A stretch of 64,000 nucleotides of DNA from Chlorobaculum sp. 24CR (GTDB lineage: Bacteria > Bacteroidota > Chlorobiia > Chlorobiales > Chlorobiaceae), in the NCBI RefSeq assembly GCF_004118635.1, contig NZ_SDGU01000009.1, positions 90,778-154,777 of the forward strand, given 5' to 3'. Each line of letters starts with the position of its first letter. Position 1 is the first letter of the stretch. A program made the translations under genes and the position numbers. Of this stretch, positions 9,901 to 19,358 are shown one piece after another. The notes beneath the pieces were generated by a model. The model saw nothing but the letters and a program-made list of their open reading frames with translations. It did not search any database and was not told the origin of the DNA.

Positions 9901-11196
9901 TCATGCCTCTCCGGTTGAGCCGAACCGCTCCATCGCCGCCACCTCTCCGGCAAGATAGAACGAGCCGGTCACGAGGATCATGTCTTCGGGTTCGACGCGC
10001 TCGTCGAGAAATGCCAGCGCTTCGGCAACCGTCCGGCGCGAGCTGATGTGTTGCGCCCCCGCCTCCGCGCACAACCGCTCCAGCTCCGCCGCCGGAAGGC
10101 TCCGCTCCGTCGGCAGCTCCACGGCGACGATTTCGTCGGCGACTGGCGCGATCTGCCGGACGATTCCGACGGCATCCTTGTCGGCGGCGACGCCGATAAT
10201 CAGGTAGAGAAACCGAAAATGGTCCCGTATCTCCAGCAGCGCCTGGACGGTTTTCCGCATCCCTTCCGGATTGTGCGAAACATCGAGCATCACTGCCGGT
10301 CTGTCCGCAATCCGTTCCAGCCGCGCCCGGTAGCCCGAAGCGCCAAGCTGCGCAAGCCCGTCGCCGATCTCTTCCCACGAAATGCCCTCCGAACGGGCAG
10401 CCATGACGGCAAGGCACACGTTCGGCGCATGAAACGAGCCGGTCAGCGAAGCCTGAATCTGCCGCGGCTCGGAGCCGTCGAGGGCGATCCGGAGTTCGAG
10501 CGCTCCCGGACGGACCTCCTCCACGGTGCACGCCGCCTCCCGCTCGAACTGGTGCAGCTCCGCGCCCGCCTTCCGTGCAGCCTGTTCTATCGCCTCGAAC
10601 GCCTCTCCCGATTCGGGCACGGCAGTGAACACCCGCGACCCCGGCTTGATGATCGCCGCCTTCTCGGCAGCGATTTCCGGGATGCTCTCGCCAAGCCACT
10701 CAGTGTGATCCATGCCGATGCTGGGAATAATGACCACGTCGGATTGCACGACATTGGTCGCGTCGAGCCGTCCACCCATGCCGGTTTCGATCACCGAGGC
10801 ATCGACCCCTTCATCCGAGAAAAAGGCGAAAGCCATCGCCGTGGTCGCCTCGAAAAAGGTCGCGCCGGTTTCGAGCACCGCCGCTTGCAGTTTCGTGCAG
10901 TATTCGGCGACCCGCTGCCTGCCGATCGGCTGGCCATCGATGCGAATCCGCTCCGTGAAATCGACCAGATGCGGCGAGGTGAACAGGCCGGTTTTGCGGC
11001 CCGACGCTTTGAAAATAGAGGCCACGCACGAAGCGACCGTGCCCTTGCCGTTGGTTCCGGCAATGTGCACGATCGTACCGAGCTTTCGCTCCGGATGGCC
11101 GAGCGCACCGAGCAACGCCTCGATGCGCTCGAGGCCTGGTTTGATACCGAAACGGTGAAGGGGGAAGAGAAAATCGATAGCTTGCTGGTAATCCAC
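9901..11196 (-). CDS. folC: Folylpolyglutamate/dihydrofolate synthase
   Basis: 431 residues, a Mur-ligase-like ATP-dependent enzyme that adds glutamate to dihydropteroate and/or tetrahydrofolate. The P-loop GTNGKGTVAS is at about residues 47-56, followed by the SPHLVDFTERI substrate segment. The central GMDHTEWLGESIPEIAAEKAAIIK block and the C-terminal DVSHNPEGM motif are both typical of FolC. The frame is open to 11322, but the protein homology begins at DYQQAIDFLFPLHRFGI. The GTG at 11196, 7 bp after the ruvA stop, is therefore the most likely start. It is co-transcribed with ruvA. Confidence 0.92.
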   Translation of the reverse strand: MDYQQAIDFLFPLHRFGIKPGLERIEALLGALGHPERKLGTIVHIAGTNGKGTVASCVASIFKASGRKTGLFTSPHLVDFTERIRIDGQPIGRQRVAEYCTKLQAAVLETGATFFEATTAMAFAFFSDEGVDASVIETGMGGRLDATNVVQSDVVIIPSIGMDHTEWLGESIPEIAAEKAAIIKPGSRVFTAVPESGEAFEAIEQAARKAGAELHQFEREAACTVEEVRPGALELRIALDGSEPRQIQASLTGSFHAPNVCLAVMAARSEGISWEEIGDGLAQLGASGYRARLERIADRPAVMLDVSHNPEGMRKTVQALLEIRDHFRFLYLIIGVAADKDAVGIVRQIAPVADEIVAVELPTERSLPAAELERLCAEAGAQHISSRRTVAEALAFLDERVEPEDMILVTGSFYLAGEVAAMERFGSTGEA

Positions 11197-11203
11197 AGTA
11201 GCT

Positions 11204-11809
11204 TCAGGAGTTGTTGTGAATGGCGGTAAGCGCGGCCCTGACCAGCTCCTCGACCGACAGCGCGGGCGATGATTCCAGAACAGCACAGACCGCTTTCTGG
11301 GCGGTCTGCCTGGGAAAACCAAGGGTCATGAGCGCCGACAGGGCGTCCTCGTTCAACTGGATGGCGTGAGGCTCGCCCGCCGTTTTGCCGCTCGCCGCCG
11401 GCTGGATTTTGAGAATCTTGTCCCGGAGTTCGAGGATGATGCGGGCCGCGGTTTTCTTGCCCACGCCGGTGATGCCGTAGAGCGTTTCCGGACGGTTCGC
11501 GACGATCGCCTCCTGAACTTCACCCACGCTGAGGCCCGAAAGCACGGCCATCGCCAGCTTCGGCCCCACGCCACTGATGGTGAGCAACAGCCGGAAAAGC
11601 TGAAGCTCCCCCTCGTCGAGAAAACCGAAAAGCTGCTGGCCATCCTCGCGGACGTAATGGTGGGTGAAGAGACGCACCTGGCTCCCCTCCGGGGGCAATC
11701 GGCGGCTCGCGGCGGACGAGATGTGCAGCAGGTAGCCGATGCCGGATACCTCGACAACCGCCTCCTCGCGGGAGGCCGTTACCAGCTCACCTCTCAAAAA
11801 TGCGAACAT
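11204..11809 (-). CDS. ruvA: Holliday junction branch migration protein RuvA
   Basis: 201 residues. RuvA binds four-way DNA junctions and loads the RuvB helicase. The N-terminal OB fold (MFAFLRGELV, VEVSGIGYLLHIS) precedes two helix-hairpin-helix motifs (LLTISGVGPKLAMAVLSGLS and LYGITGVGKKTAARIILEL). The C-terminal RuvB-binding domain contains DALSALMTLGFPRQTAQKAV. It is followed by folC after 7 bp; ruvB and ruvC are not in the window. Confidence 0.96.
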   Translation of the reverse strand: MFAFLRGELVTASREEAVVEVSGIGYLLHISSAASRRLPPEGSQVRLFTHHYVREDGQQLFGFLDEGELQLFRLLLTISGVGPKLAMAVLSGLSVGEVQEAIVANRPETLYGITGVGKKTAARIILELRDKILKIQPAASGKTAGEPHAIQLNEDALSALMTLGFPRQTAQKAVCAVLESSPALSVEELVRAALTAIHNNS

Positions 11810-11934
11810 GATGAATGGGATGGACGATACCCGGCTTGCAATCAGAGAGCGCCGTCAAGGCGCCGGATACTGACCGGGTATGATCTGAATATGGAGCACT
11901 GCCCGCTCGCGGTACGCTTGCGGAAGCCAGATGC

Positions 11935-12213
11935 TCAGCCGGCAGTCGGCGTGTAGTTGTTGAGCGCCTTCGTCAACTGGGCTTTCTTGCGCGACGCCTT
12001 GTTGGCGTGAATGTAACGCTTGACGCCAAGTCTGTCGAGCTTCTGCACGGCTGCGCGGTATGCCGCCTCGACTTCGCTCTTCTGGGCGTTGGCATCGATC
12101 AGCTTCTGCATGTTCTTCAAAACGCCCTTGAGTTCTTTTTTACGGGCACGGTTCCGTTCATTCCTGCGCGCTGCCTGTCTGAGTCTTTTTTCGGCTGATT
12201 TGTGTAGAGGCAT
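11935..12213 (-). CDS. rpsT: 30S ribosomal protein S20
   Basis: 92 residues, a basic helical bundle protein that binds 16S rRNA. It has the standard start [25 protein letters not shown] and the internal [18 protein letters not shown] motif. It is monocistronic, convergent with nothing, and divergent from the mutase gene with a 208-bp spacer that must hold both promoters. Confidence 0.97.
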   Translation of the reverse strand: MPLHKSAEKRLRQAARRNERNRARKKELKGVLKNMQKLIDANAQKSEVEAAYRAAVQKLDRLGVKRYIHANKASRKKAQLTKALNNYTPTAG

Positions 12214-12338
12214 AACCTTGTGCTGTTATAATAACTTGTTAAGAATGTGCGGTTTCCGCAACAAAAGGCATGTAATATACAAACCAGCCTCGAAAATTAA
12301 AAAATATCGAAACAAAATATTGACAGAATCCATCCGGC

Positions 12339-12364
12339 CAGCCGTCGGGCTTCGGCTGTTTTTT
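12339..12364 (+). terminator. Terminator-like hairpin in the mutase leader
   Basis: CAGCCG (12339-12344), an 8-nt loop, CGGCTG (12353-12358), then T6 (12359-12364), 57 bp before the start codon at 12422. No plus-strand gene lies upstream to terminate. It could be a leader attenuator, or it could lie just ahead of the real transcription start. A TTGACA at 12320-12325 has no matching -10. Confidence 0.4.
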
Positions 12365-12421
12365 CTGTATATTCCCGCAGCTAAACCGTATTTCCCTGTG
12401 AACACCCAACATTCCCTGCCA

Positions 12422-13855
12422 ATGAGCTTGATGATTAGCGTCTCCGGCATCCGCGGCGTGGTCGGCAAGAGCCTCACCCCGGAAAACCTCACGGCCTTCA
12501 CCATGGCGTTCGCCACCTGGATCAGGAGGCGAAAACAGTCGCTAAACCCCGGCTTGCAGTCCAAACCGAAAATCGTCATCGGCAGGGACAGCCGTCCGAC
12601 CGGCGGCGTCATCACCGGGTTGGTCTCCAATGCCCTCTCGCTCTCTGGCTGCGATGTGGTGGACGTTGGCATGACCACCACCCCGACGGTCGAAATCGCC
12701 ACCGCCGGTGAAGGTGCCGACGGCGGCCTGATCGTTACCGCTTCGCACAACCCCGTCGAGTGGAACGCCCTGAAGATGCTCAACGAAAAGGGCGAATTCC
12801 TCACCGCGTTGGACGTAGAGGAGCTGCTCGACATCGCCGACAAAAAAACGTTCGACTTCGCCCGCTGGGATGGCATCGGCTCGTTGACGGCAAACGGATC
12901 GTGGGACGCGGTGCATATCGGGCGCATCCTGAAGCTCTCCTGCCTCGACCTCAACCTCATCGCGAGCATGAACTTCCGCGTGCTGATCGACGCCGTCGAG
13001 GGCGCAGGTTCGTACATCGTGCCGGAGCTGTGCCGCAAGCTTGGCATTTCGGAGATCAAAACGCTCGCCTGCGAGGGCACGGGCATCTTTCCGCGCAACC
13101 CGGAGCCGGTCGAGCACAATCTCCGCCGGACGATGGAGATTGTCGCCCGCGAGAGCTGCGAGTTCGGCATCATCGTCGATCCCGACGTTGACCGTCTGGC
13201 GCTGGTGTGCCAGGACGGCACGCTCTTCGGCGAAGAATATACGCTGGTAGCCTGCGCCGATTTCTATCTCAAACACCACAAAGGGCCGGTGGTCAACAAC
13301 CTCTCCAGCAGCCGCGCCCTGCGGGACATCGCCCGCAAGCACCAGGTGGAGTGCTTCAGCGCCAAGGTCGGCGAGGCCAACGTGACCGAGGTGATGAAAG
13401 AGCAAAACGCAGTCATCGGCGGCGAGGGCAACGGCGGCGTCATTCTGCCGGAGCTGCACTACGGGCGCGACGCGCTCGCGGGCATCGCGCTCTTCCTCCA
13501 GGCCTTCGCCGAATGGAAATCCGAGACAGGCGGTACGCTTTCGGGATTCCGCAAAACCTTCCCCGACTACTTCATGTCGAAAAAGAAGGTGGAGCTGGCC
13601 GCGCTGACCAAAGAGGCGCTCGGCAAAATTTTCGACACGGTGGCGGCAAACCATCCCGAAGCGGAGTGCAACCGGCTCGACGGTCTCAAGCTCGACTTCG
13701 AGAATGGCTGGGCGCACCTTCGCCCCTCGAACACCGAGCCGATTGTCCGTATTTACACCGAAGCCTCGACGCAAGAGGAGGCCGACGCCCTTGCCGCGAG
13801 CTTCATCGAAGAGATAGAAGCCGCCGCCAAATCGGCCACCGCGACCCGGAGCTGA
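12422..13855 (+). CDS. glmM: Alpha-D-phosphohexomutase, probable phosphoglucosamine mutase
   Basis: 477 residues of the phosphohexomutase superfamily. The phosphoserine loop is VTASHNP with Ser108. The Mg-binding loop is DPDVDR (Asp253, 255, 257), the sugar-binding loop is GGEGNGG (about 333-339), and the phosphate-binding RPSNTEP lies near the C terminus. The open frame extends far upstream, but homology starts at [10 protein letters not shown], so the ATG at 12422 is used (12431 is the alternative). The Bacteroidota-type GlmM has this same start and layout. With the uridyltransferase at 22191 it would supply UDP-GlcNAc. Phosphomannomutase or phosphoglucomutase activity cannot be excluded. 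An ABC exporter follows after 5 bp. Confidence 0.85.
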   Translation: MSLMISVSGIRGVVGKSLTPENLTAFTMAFATWIRRRKQSLNPGLQSKPKIVIGRDSRPTGGVITGLVSNALSLSGCDVVDVGMTTTPTVEIATAGEGADGGLIVTASHNPVEWNALKMLNEKGEFLTALDVEELLDIADKKTFDFARWDGIGSLTANGSWDAVHIGRILKLSCLDLNLIASMNFRVLIDAVEGAGSYIVPELCRKLGISEIKTLACEGTGIFPRNPEPVEHNLRRTMEIVARESCEFGIIVDPDVDRLALVCQDGTLFGEEYTLVACADFYLKHHKGPVVNNLSSSRALRDIARKHQVECFSAKVGEANVTEVMKEQNAVIGGEGNGGVILPELHYGRDALAGIALFLQAFAEWKSETGGTLSGFRKTFPDYFMSKKKVELAALTKEALGKIFDTVAANHPEAECNRLDGLKLDFENGWAHLRPSNTEPIVRIYTEASTQEEADALAASFIEEIEAAAKSATATRS

Positions 13856-13860
13856 CCAAT

Positions 13861-15690
13861 ATGCGAATGGGAGCAGGCGCGGCATCGGGATTCCGTACGC
13901 AGCAGGACGAAACCCTTGGTAATCGTAAAAAGGGTTCGGTTGATCGCTACATCATCAAGCGGCTTCTCGGCTACATCAAGCCATTCAAGGTGCTGGTCGC
14001 GGGCGCGGTGGCGCTGACCGCCTTCGGAGCGATTCTGACGCCACTGCGTCCCTGGCTGACCCGCATCGCCATCGACGACCACATCGCCAAGGGAGACCAC
14101 AAGGGCCTGGCCGTCATCAGTCTCGTGATGCTGCTCGTGATCGTGCTCGACGGCCTCAAGCAGTACGCCGCCACCTGGCTGACGCAGCTCATCGGCCAGA
14201 AAGCGGTTTACGCCATCCGCCTCGACATTTTCCGCCACTTGCAGCACCTGCCGATCCGCTACTTCGACCGCAACCCGGTGGGGCGCATCATCACCCGCAC
14301 CACCAACGACGTCGAGGCGCTCAACGAAATGCTCTCCAGCGGCCTCATCACCATCATCGGCGACATTCTGCAACTGCTCTTCATCGTCGTCATGATGTTC
14401 CTGACCGATTGGCGACTGACGCTCGTCGTGCTGAGCATTCTGCCGGTCATGATCTACGCGACCATTTTTTTCAAGAACAGGGTGCGCCAGGCGTTCCTCG
14501 ATGTCCGGACGAATCTGGCCCGCCTGAACTCCTTCTTTCAGGAGCACATCACCGGCATGAAAATCGTGCAACTCTTTTCGCGGGAAGAGGCCGAGTTCAT
14601 GAAACACTCCGAAATCAACGCCGACCACCGCGACGCCAACATCAAAACGGTGCATTATTTTTCGATCTACTTCCCACTGATCGAGTTTCTCAGCTCTGCG
14701 GCGGCGGGTTTGGTGGTGTGGTTCAGCGCGACGAGGATCATGCAGGCCGATCTTTCGGTGGGCGTGGTGGTGTCGTTCGTGCAGTTCATCTGGCTCTTCT
14801 TCCGCCCGTTGCAGCACCTCTCCGACCGCTTCAACATCATGCAGACCGCCATCACCAGCTCCGACCGCATCTTCCGCCTGCTCGAAGAGCCGCTCGATCC
14901 GGAGCCGACGGAGAATGCCAGAACGATCACCGCGTTTCGGGATCGTATCGAATTCGACAAGGTGTGGTTCTCTTACGACGAAAATCACTGGGTGCTGCGC
15001 GACATTTCGCTGGAGATCAAGGCGGGCGAAACCGTAGCCATCGTCGGCGCAACCGGCAGCGGAAAAACCACGCTCATCAACATTCTGTCGCGGTTTTACC
15101 CCTACGCGAAGGGTTCGGTGACGATTGACGGTATCGAACTGAGCCGGATTCCCGGCCACGATTTGCGCAAGCTCGTGGGCGTGGTAATGCAGGATGTGGT
15201 GCTTTTCGCCGGTTCGATCCGCGAGAATCTCAGCTTCGGCGATCCCTCGATTTCGGACGAAACGATTCACGAGGCGGCGCGCATCGTCGGCGCGGATCGC
15301 TTCATCGAAAAGCTGCCGGGCGGCTACGACTACCGCATCCGCGAAAACGGTTCGGGACTCTCGGCAGGCCAGAAGCAGCTCCTCGCCTTCGTGCGGGCGC
15401 TACTCTACAACCCCGATATTCTCGTGCTCGACGAAGCCACCAGTTCGGTCGATACCGAGACCGAGTCGCTCATCGAACAGGCCACCGACCGGCTGATGAA
15501 GCACCGCACCTCGATCATCATCGCCCACCGGCTCTCGACCATCCAGCACGCCGACAAGATCGTGGTGCTGCACAAAGGCACCATCCGCGAAACCGGCACC
15601 CACCAGGAGCTCCTCGCCCAGCGGGGGCTGTACTACAAGCTGTACCTCTTGCAGCACCCGGAGCGCAGCAGGCTCGAAGGCGCAGCGTGA
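13861..15690 (+). CDS. ABC exporter, fused permease and ATPase (MsbA/lipid A exporter type)
   Basis: 609 residues. An N-terminal type IV transmembrane domain with about six membrane helices (residues about 40-330) is followed by a nucleotide-binding domain. The latter has Walker A GATGSGKTT (396-404), signature LSAGQ (500-504), Walker B ILVLDE (520-525) and switch His556. This half-transporter works as a homodimer or heterodimer and exports lipids, peptides or drugs. The substrate is not readable from sequence. ATG 13861 is chosen because it follows the mutase stop by 5 bp with GGAG upstream; the longer upstream frame overlaps the mutase. A palindromic repeat follows the stop. Confidence 0.9.
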   Translation: MRMGAGAASGFRTQQDETLGNRKKGSVDRYIIKRLLGYIKPFKVLVAGAVALTAFGAILTPLRPWLTRIAIDDHIAKGDHKGLAVISLVMLLVIVLDGLKQYAATWLTQLIGQKAVYAIRLDIFRHLQHLPIRYFDRNPVGRIITRTTNDVEALNEMLSSGLITIIGDILQLLFIVVMMFLTDWRLTLVVLSILPVMIYATIFFKNRVRQAFLDVRTNLARLNSFFQEHITGMKIVQLFSREEAEFMKHSEINADHRDANIKTVHYFSIYFPLIEFLSSAAAGLVVWFSATRIMQADLSVGVVVSFVQFIWLFFRPLQHLSDRFNIMQTAITSSDRIFRLLEEPLDPEPTENARTITAFRDRIEFDKVWFSYDENHWVLRDISLEIKAGETVAIVGATGSGKTTLINILSRFYPYAKGSVTIDGIELSRIPGHDLRKLVGVVMQDVVLFAGSIRENLSFGDPSISDETIHEAARIVGADRFIEKLPGGYDYRIRENGSGLSAGQKQLLAFVRALLYNPDILVLDEATSSVDTETESLIEQATDRLMKHRTSIIIAHRLSTIQHADKIVVLHKGTIRETGTHQELLAQRGLYYKLYLLQHPERSRLEGAA

Positions 15691-15697
15691 ATTTTGG

Positions 15698-15723
15698 CAA
15701 TAGGTCTTATAAGACCTATTGCT
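15698..15723. repeat. Perfect palindrome, dispersed repeat family
   Basis: A 22-bp perfect palindrome (AATAGGTCTTAT and its complement) within GCAATAGG...CCTATTGC, directly after the ABC exporter stop. A related copy lies at 23002-23035. It may act as a weak terminator between convergent genes. Confidence 0.6.
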
Positions 15724-15735
15724 CCAACCCCTACG

Positions 15736-17013
15736 CTACACGTTGCTCTCCCGCAGCACCGTCACCGGCTCCAGCCTGGCGGCGCGGAGCGAGGGGATCG
15801 CGGCGGCGATGGTGCTGATGATGACCGTGACGACAATCACGAAGAAAAAGTACCAGGGGTTCCACGACATGCTGAAGCCGCTTTTGGTGAGCGGCCCCTG
15901 CGAGCTTTCGATCTGCAGGCTGGCCAGAAACCCGATCGAGCCGGTCGCCAGAAGGCCGCCGACGAGCGCTCCGCCGAGGCCGACCAGGAACCCCTCGAAG
16001 ACGAACAGCCCCACCATCTGCGCCGACGAAAAGCCGAAGGACTTCATGATGGCGATGTCGCGGCTTTTTTCGAAAACCGTCGTCACCAGGATATTGGCCA
16101 CGCCGAAGCCCGACACCACGCCGACAAAGCCCACGAGCGAAAGCACAATGGAGCCGATCCGCTTGAAGAGCACCAGCACGCTCTCATTCTCCTCCTGCCA
16201 GGTCAGGCAGCGGTAGCCGGTTATGCGCTCAAGCTCGTCGGCCAGTGGCGCGTCATCGAGCGGGTCGGCGACCTTCAGCGAAATGCCGGTGACTTTGTTA
16301 GGCGGCAAGCCCTCGATGATCTGGCCGAGCTTGAGCGAGGAGAGAATCGTGTTATCGACGGCGTTGATGCCGGTAAAAAAGATTCCGGCGACCTTGGTCT
16401 GGCGGCTGCGGCCGTCGGACGAAATGATGGTGATCTGGTCGTTCAGCTCCACGCCGAGATCGTTGGCGACGGAACGCCCGACCAAGAGGGCGTCGGGGGT
16501 TTTCCGGAACAGCACCAGATCGCCCGAAACGAGGCTGCGCCCGATGTGGCTGATGCGCTCTTCGCGGTCGATCTCCACTCCCCTGAGCAGCACCGGCTGG
16601 TTGCGGTTCCCCTTGACCGCCATGATCTGCGACTCGACGAAGGGCGAGGCGGCGGTAATCTTGCCGGAAAAGGCGGGCGAGGAGACAATTTCGAGAATTC
16701 GCCCGTAGTTGCGCACCTCCTCCGGTTCGTCCCTGCCGATATGATCGGCCACGAAAGCCGTTCCCGAACCGGCGGGCGCGTCGAACAGGTTGGTCGGCAC
16801 CGGATCGATCTTTTCGCCCTTGATCCGGATGTGCGGCGCGGCGTCGATGATGGTTTCGGTGAAGGAATCGAGCAGCCCCCTGGTGAGCGAGATGGTGGTG
16901 ATGAGCACCATCGTACTGACCGACACAGCGAGCATGGTGGTGAGCGTCTGGCGCTTGCGGCCGAGAATGTGCCTGACGGCTATATCGAACAGGGTTCTGA
17001 ACATCCGGGGCAA
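15736..17013 (-). CDS. ABC transporter permease, LolC/LolE/MacB type (FtsX domain)
   Basis: 425 residues. The N-terminal membrane helix (about 25-48) is followed by a large periplasmic MacB-core-like domain (about 50-270). Three C-terminal helices form the FtsX permease domain: SIVLSLVGFVGVVSGFGVANILV, MVGLFVFEGFLVGLGGALVGGLLA and WYFFFVIVVTVIISTIAAAIPSL. The end SLRAARLEPVTVLRE is the usual coupling-helix and tail signature of this family. Relatives move lipoproteins (LolCE) or export macrolides (MacB). The ATPase partner is not adjacent. It is convergent with the ABC exporter across the palindrome. Confidence 0.88.
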   Translation of the reverse strand: MPRMFRTLFDIAVRHILGRKRQTLTTMLAVSVSTMVLITTISLTRGLLDSFTETIIDAAPHIRIKGEKIDPVPTNLFDAPAGSGTAFVADHIGRDEPEEVRNYGRILEIVSSPAFSGKITAASPFVESQIMAVKGNRNQPVLLRGVEIDREERISHIGRSLVSGDLVLFRKTPDALLVGRSVANDLGVELNDQITIISSDGRSRQTKVAGIFFTGINAVDNTILSSLKLGQIIEGLPPNKVTGISLKVADPLDDAPLADELERITGYRCLTWQEENESVLVLFKRIGSIVLSLVGFVGVVSGFGVANILVTTVFEKSRDIAIMKSFGFSSAQMVGLFVFEGFLVGLGGALVGGLLATGSIGFLASLQIESSQGPLTKSGFSMSWNPWYFFFVIVVTVIISTIAAAIPSLRAARLEPVTVLRESNV

Positions 17014-17215
17014 GAGCGGCGGGAGCCTGATAAAAAGTTTGGTAAGTCAGCCATAAGTTATACTTTTAAGAGCATCTTGAAAAACCTGTTCCACGACCCG
17101 CGCGACGGGTTGAAACTGGCGAGCCGGAATTATCCGTGACGCTTTGTTCAAGCTGCTTTTTTAAGCCGACCTCCTCTGAAAAATCATACCGGATCGAGAA
17201 GCGTATTTTCCGACC

Positions 17216-18289
17216 ATGCAAGAAGCAAGCGCCGCCATAACCGCTGAACGCAAACACAGCCACGTCGATATCTGTCTGAACCGCGAGGTCTGTTTCGACC
17301 TTCAAAATACCGGTCTCGGCGCGTGGAGATTCCAACACAACGCCATACCCGAAATCGACGCTTCGGCCATCAACCTCTCGACGGAGTTCCTCGGCAAGAA
17401 GATCGGCCTGCCGCTCATGATCTCCTCGATGACCGGCGGCTACGGCGACGCGCTCGCCCTGAACCGTACGCTCGCCGAAGCCGCCGAACGCTTCGGCATC
17501 CCGCTCGGCGTGGGCAGTATGCGCCAGGCGCTCGAAGGCTCATCGCATCGCGAGAGCTTTTCGGTTGTGCGCAAATCCGCGCCGACGGCGCCGATCTACG
17601 CCAACATCGGCGCGCCCGAAGTGGCCGCCGGACTGAGCCGCGACCAGCTCTCGACGCTCATCGACCTCATCGAAGCCGACGCTCTGATCGTGCATCTCAA
17701 CCCGGCCCAAGAGCTGTTCCAGCCGGAGGGCGACACCAACTTCAGCGGATTTCTCGACAAGCTCAGCGACATTACCGCCACCATCGGCGTACCGGTGATC
17801 GCCAAGGAGGTGGGCTGCGGCATCTCGCCGAGCGCCGCGCGGAAACTCGCCGACGCGGGCGTCCGGGCCATCGACGTGGCCGGCGCGGGCGGCATCAGTT
17901 GGCAGAAGGTCGAGGAGCACCGCTATATCGAACGCTTCAGCAATGAAGAGCGCTTCAGCCCCTCGGCGCTCGACGAGCTGCTCAACTGGGGCATCCCGAC
18001 CTCGGAGTGCCTGACCGGTATCGCGGCGCTGAAGCAGCAAAACCCGGAGTACGGCGCACTCAGCGTCATCTCGTCGGGCGGCATCGGCAACGGCCTCGAT
18101 GTCGCCAAGTCGATCGCGCTCGGCGCAAACATCGCCGCATCGGCGAGGCGCATGCTCATCGCACTCCACGCCGGAACGCTCGATGAAACCATCCGCGCCT
18201 GGGCAAACGACCTCAAGGCGGCGATGTTCCTGACCGGATCGGCCAGTATCGAAGAACTCAAACAAGCACCTATCAATCACAAACCCTGA
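17216..18289 (+). CDS. fni: Type 2 isopentenyl-diphosphate delta-isomerase
   Basis: 357 residues. This FMN- and NADPH-dependent enzyme interconverts IPP and DMAPP. Family segments seen are [13 protein letters not shown] at the N terminus, [21 protein letters not shown], the ANIGAPE and [15 protein letters not shown] segments, [28 protein letters not shown], and the FMN-phosphate-binding [20 protein letters not shown]. The prenyl diphosphate synthase gene starts 11 bp later, so the two form an isoprenoid operon. Green sulfur bacteria need large isoprenoid supplies for bacteriochlorophyll tails, carotenoids and quinones. Confidence 0.96.
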   Translation: MQEASAAITAERKHSHVDICLNREVCFDLQNTGLGAWRFQHNAIPEIDASAINLSTEFLGKKIGLPLMISSMTGGYGDALALNRTLAEAAERFGIPLGVGSMRQALEGSSHRESFSVVRKSAPTAPIYANIGAPEVAAGLSRDQLSTLIDLIEADALIVHLNPAQELFQPEGDTNFSGFLDKLSDITATIGVPVIAKEVGCGISPSAARKLADAGVRAIDVAGAGGISWQKVEEHRYIERFSNEERFSPSALDELLNWGIPTSECLTGIAALKQQNPEYGALSVISSGGIGNGLDVAKSIALGANIAASARRMLIALHAGTLDETIRAWANDLKAAMFLTGSASIEELKQAPINHKP

Positions 18290-18300
18290 GTACCGGAGCC

Positions 18301-19299
18301 ATGACTTTACAGATAACCCAGGAGCAGGTTGAATCCAAGTACCGTCAATACCACGCACGAATCAACGAGGCTCTTGCCCGGTGCTTCCAGAAGGAGAGTC
18401 CCGCCACGCTCTACGGCCCGGCTCGCTACATTCTCGAAGGCAAGGGCAAGCGAATCCGCCCGTTCCTGACGCTGCTCGCCTCCGAAGCGCTCAGCGGCTC
18501 TTCCGAAAACGCGCTTGGCGTGGCCCTCGGCATCGAGGTGTTGCACAACTTCACGCTGATGCACGACGACATCATGGATGCCGCCGACCTGCGGCATGGG
18601 CGCCCAACCGTGCACAAGCAGTGGAATGTCAACTCCGCGATCCTTTCGGGCGACATGATGATCGCCTACGCCTACGAACTGGCGCTCAAGGCGCTCACCG
18701 CTCGCCACGCCGAGATGATCCACATCTTCAACGACGCTAACATCACCATCTGCGAAGGGCAGGCGCTCGACATGGAGCTGGAGCAGCGCAAGGAGGCCTC
18801 CATCGGCGATTACCTCGACATGATCTCCAAAAAAACCGGACGGCTCATCTCGGCGGCGCTCGAAGCGGGCGGCGTGGCTGGCAACGGCACTCCGGAACAG
18901 ATCGTGGCGCTCGTCACCTTCGGCGAAAAGATCGGACGCGCCTTCCAGATCCAGGACGACTACCTCGACATCATGGCCGGTGACGGCAAGTCGGGCAAGG
19001 TGCCGGGCGGCGACGTCATCAACGCCAAGAAGACCTGGCTCTTGCTTCGCTCGCTCGAACTTGCCGAGGGCCGTGACCGCGAACTGCTGCAATCGATCAT
19101 CGACAACAACGGCACCTCGCCGGAGAACGTCCCGGCAGTCAAGGCGATCTACGAGCGCTGCGGCGTACTCGACGAGACCAGGGCGAAGATCAACGAGGAT
19201 ACCGAAGCGGCCTTCGCCGCGCTCGACCTTCTGCCGCTGGAGGAGGGACGCGGCTATCTGAGAGGCTTCGCCAACATTCTCATGAAGCGCGATTTCTGA
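18301..19299 (+). CDS. Trans-prenyl diphosphate synthase, GGPP synthase candidate
   Basis: 332 residues of the all-trans polyprenyl synthase family. The first Asp-rich motif is DDIMD (Asp89, 90, 93) followed by DLRHGRPTVH, and the second is QIQDDYLD (Asp219, 220, 223). The residue five before the first motif is Phe84. In archaeal-type GGPP synthases an aromatic here blocks elongation past C20, so a short product (C15-C20) is inferred. The family cannot be resolved further without alignment. It directly follows fni and precedes dprA by 59 bp. Confidence 0.9.
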   Translation: MTLQITQEQVESKYRQYHARINEALARCFQKESPATLYGPARYILEGKGKRIRPFLTLLASEALSGSSENALGVALGIEVLHNFTLMHDDIMDAADLRHGRPTVHKQWNVNSAILSGDMMIAYAYELALKALTARHAEMIHIFNDANITICEGQALDMELEQRKEASIGDYLDMISKKTGRLISAALEAGGVAGNGTPEQIVALVTFGEKIGRAFQIQDDYLDIMAGDGKSGKVPGGDVINAKKTWLLLRSLELAEGRDRELLQSIIDNNGTSPENVPAVKAIYERCGVLDETRAKINEDTEAAFAALDLLPLEEGRGYLRGFANILMKRDF

Positions 19300-19358
19300 A
19301 GCTTTTCCGGGGGGAAACCCCTCCCCCCGATTCCTCTTCAACTCCCCTGCTCCCGATC

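Noticed and set aside
13207..13860. A longer ABC exporter with an N-terminal extension
   Set aside because: The upstream frame lies inside the mutase gene and gives an Arg-rich antisense-like product; the ABC homology starts after 13861.
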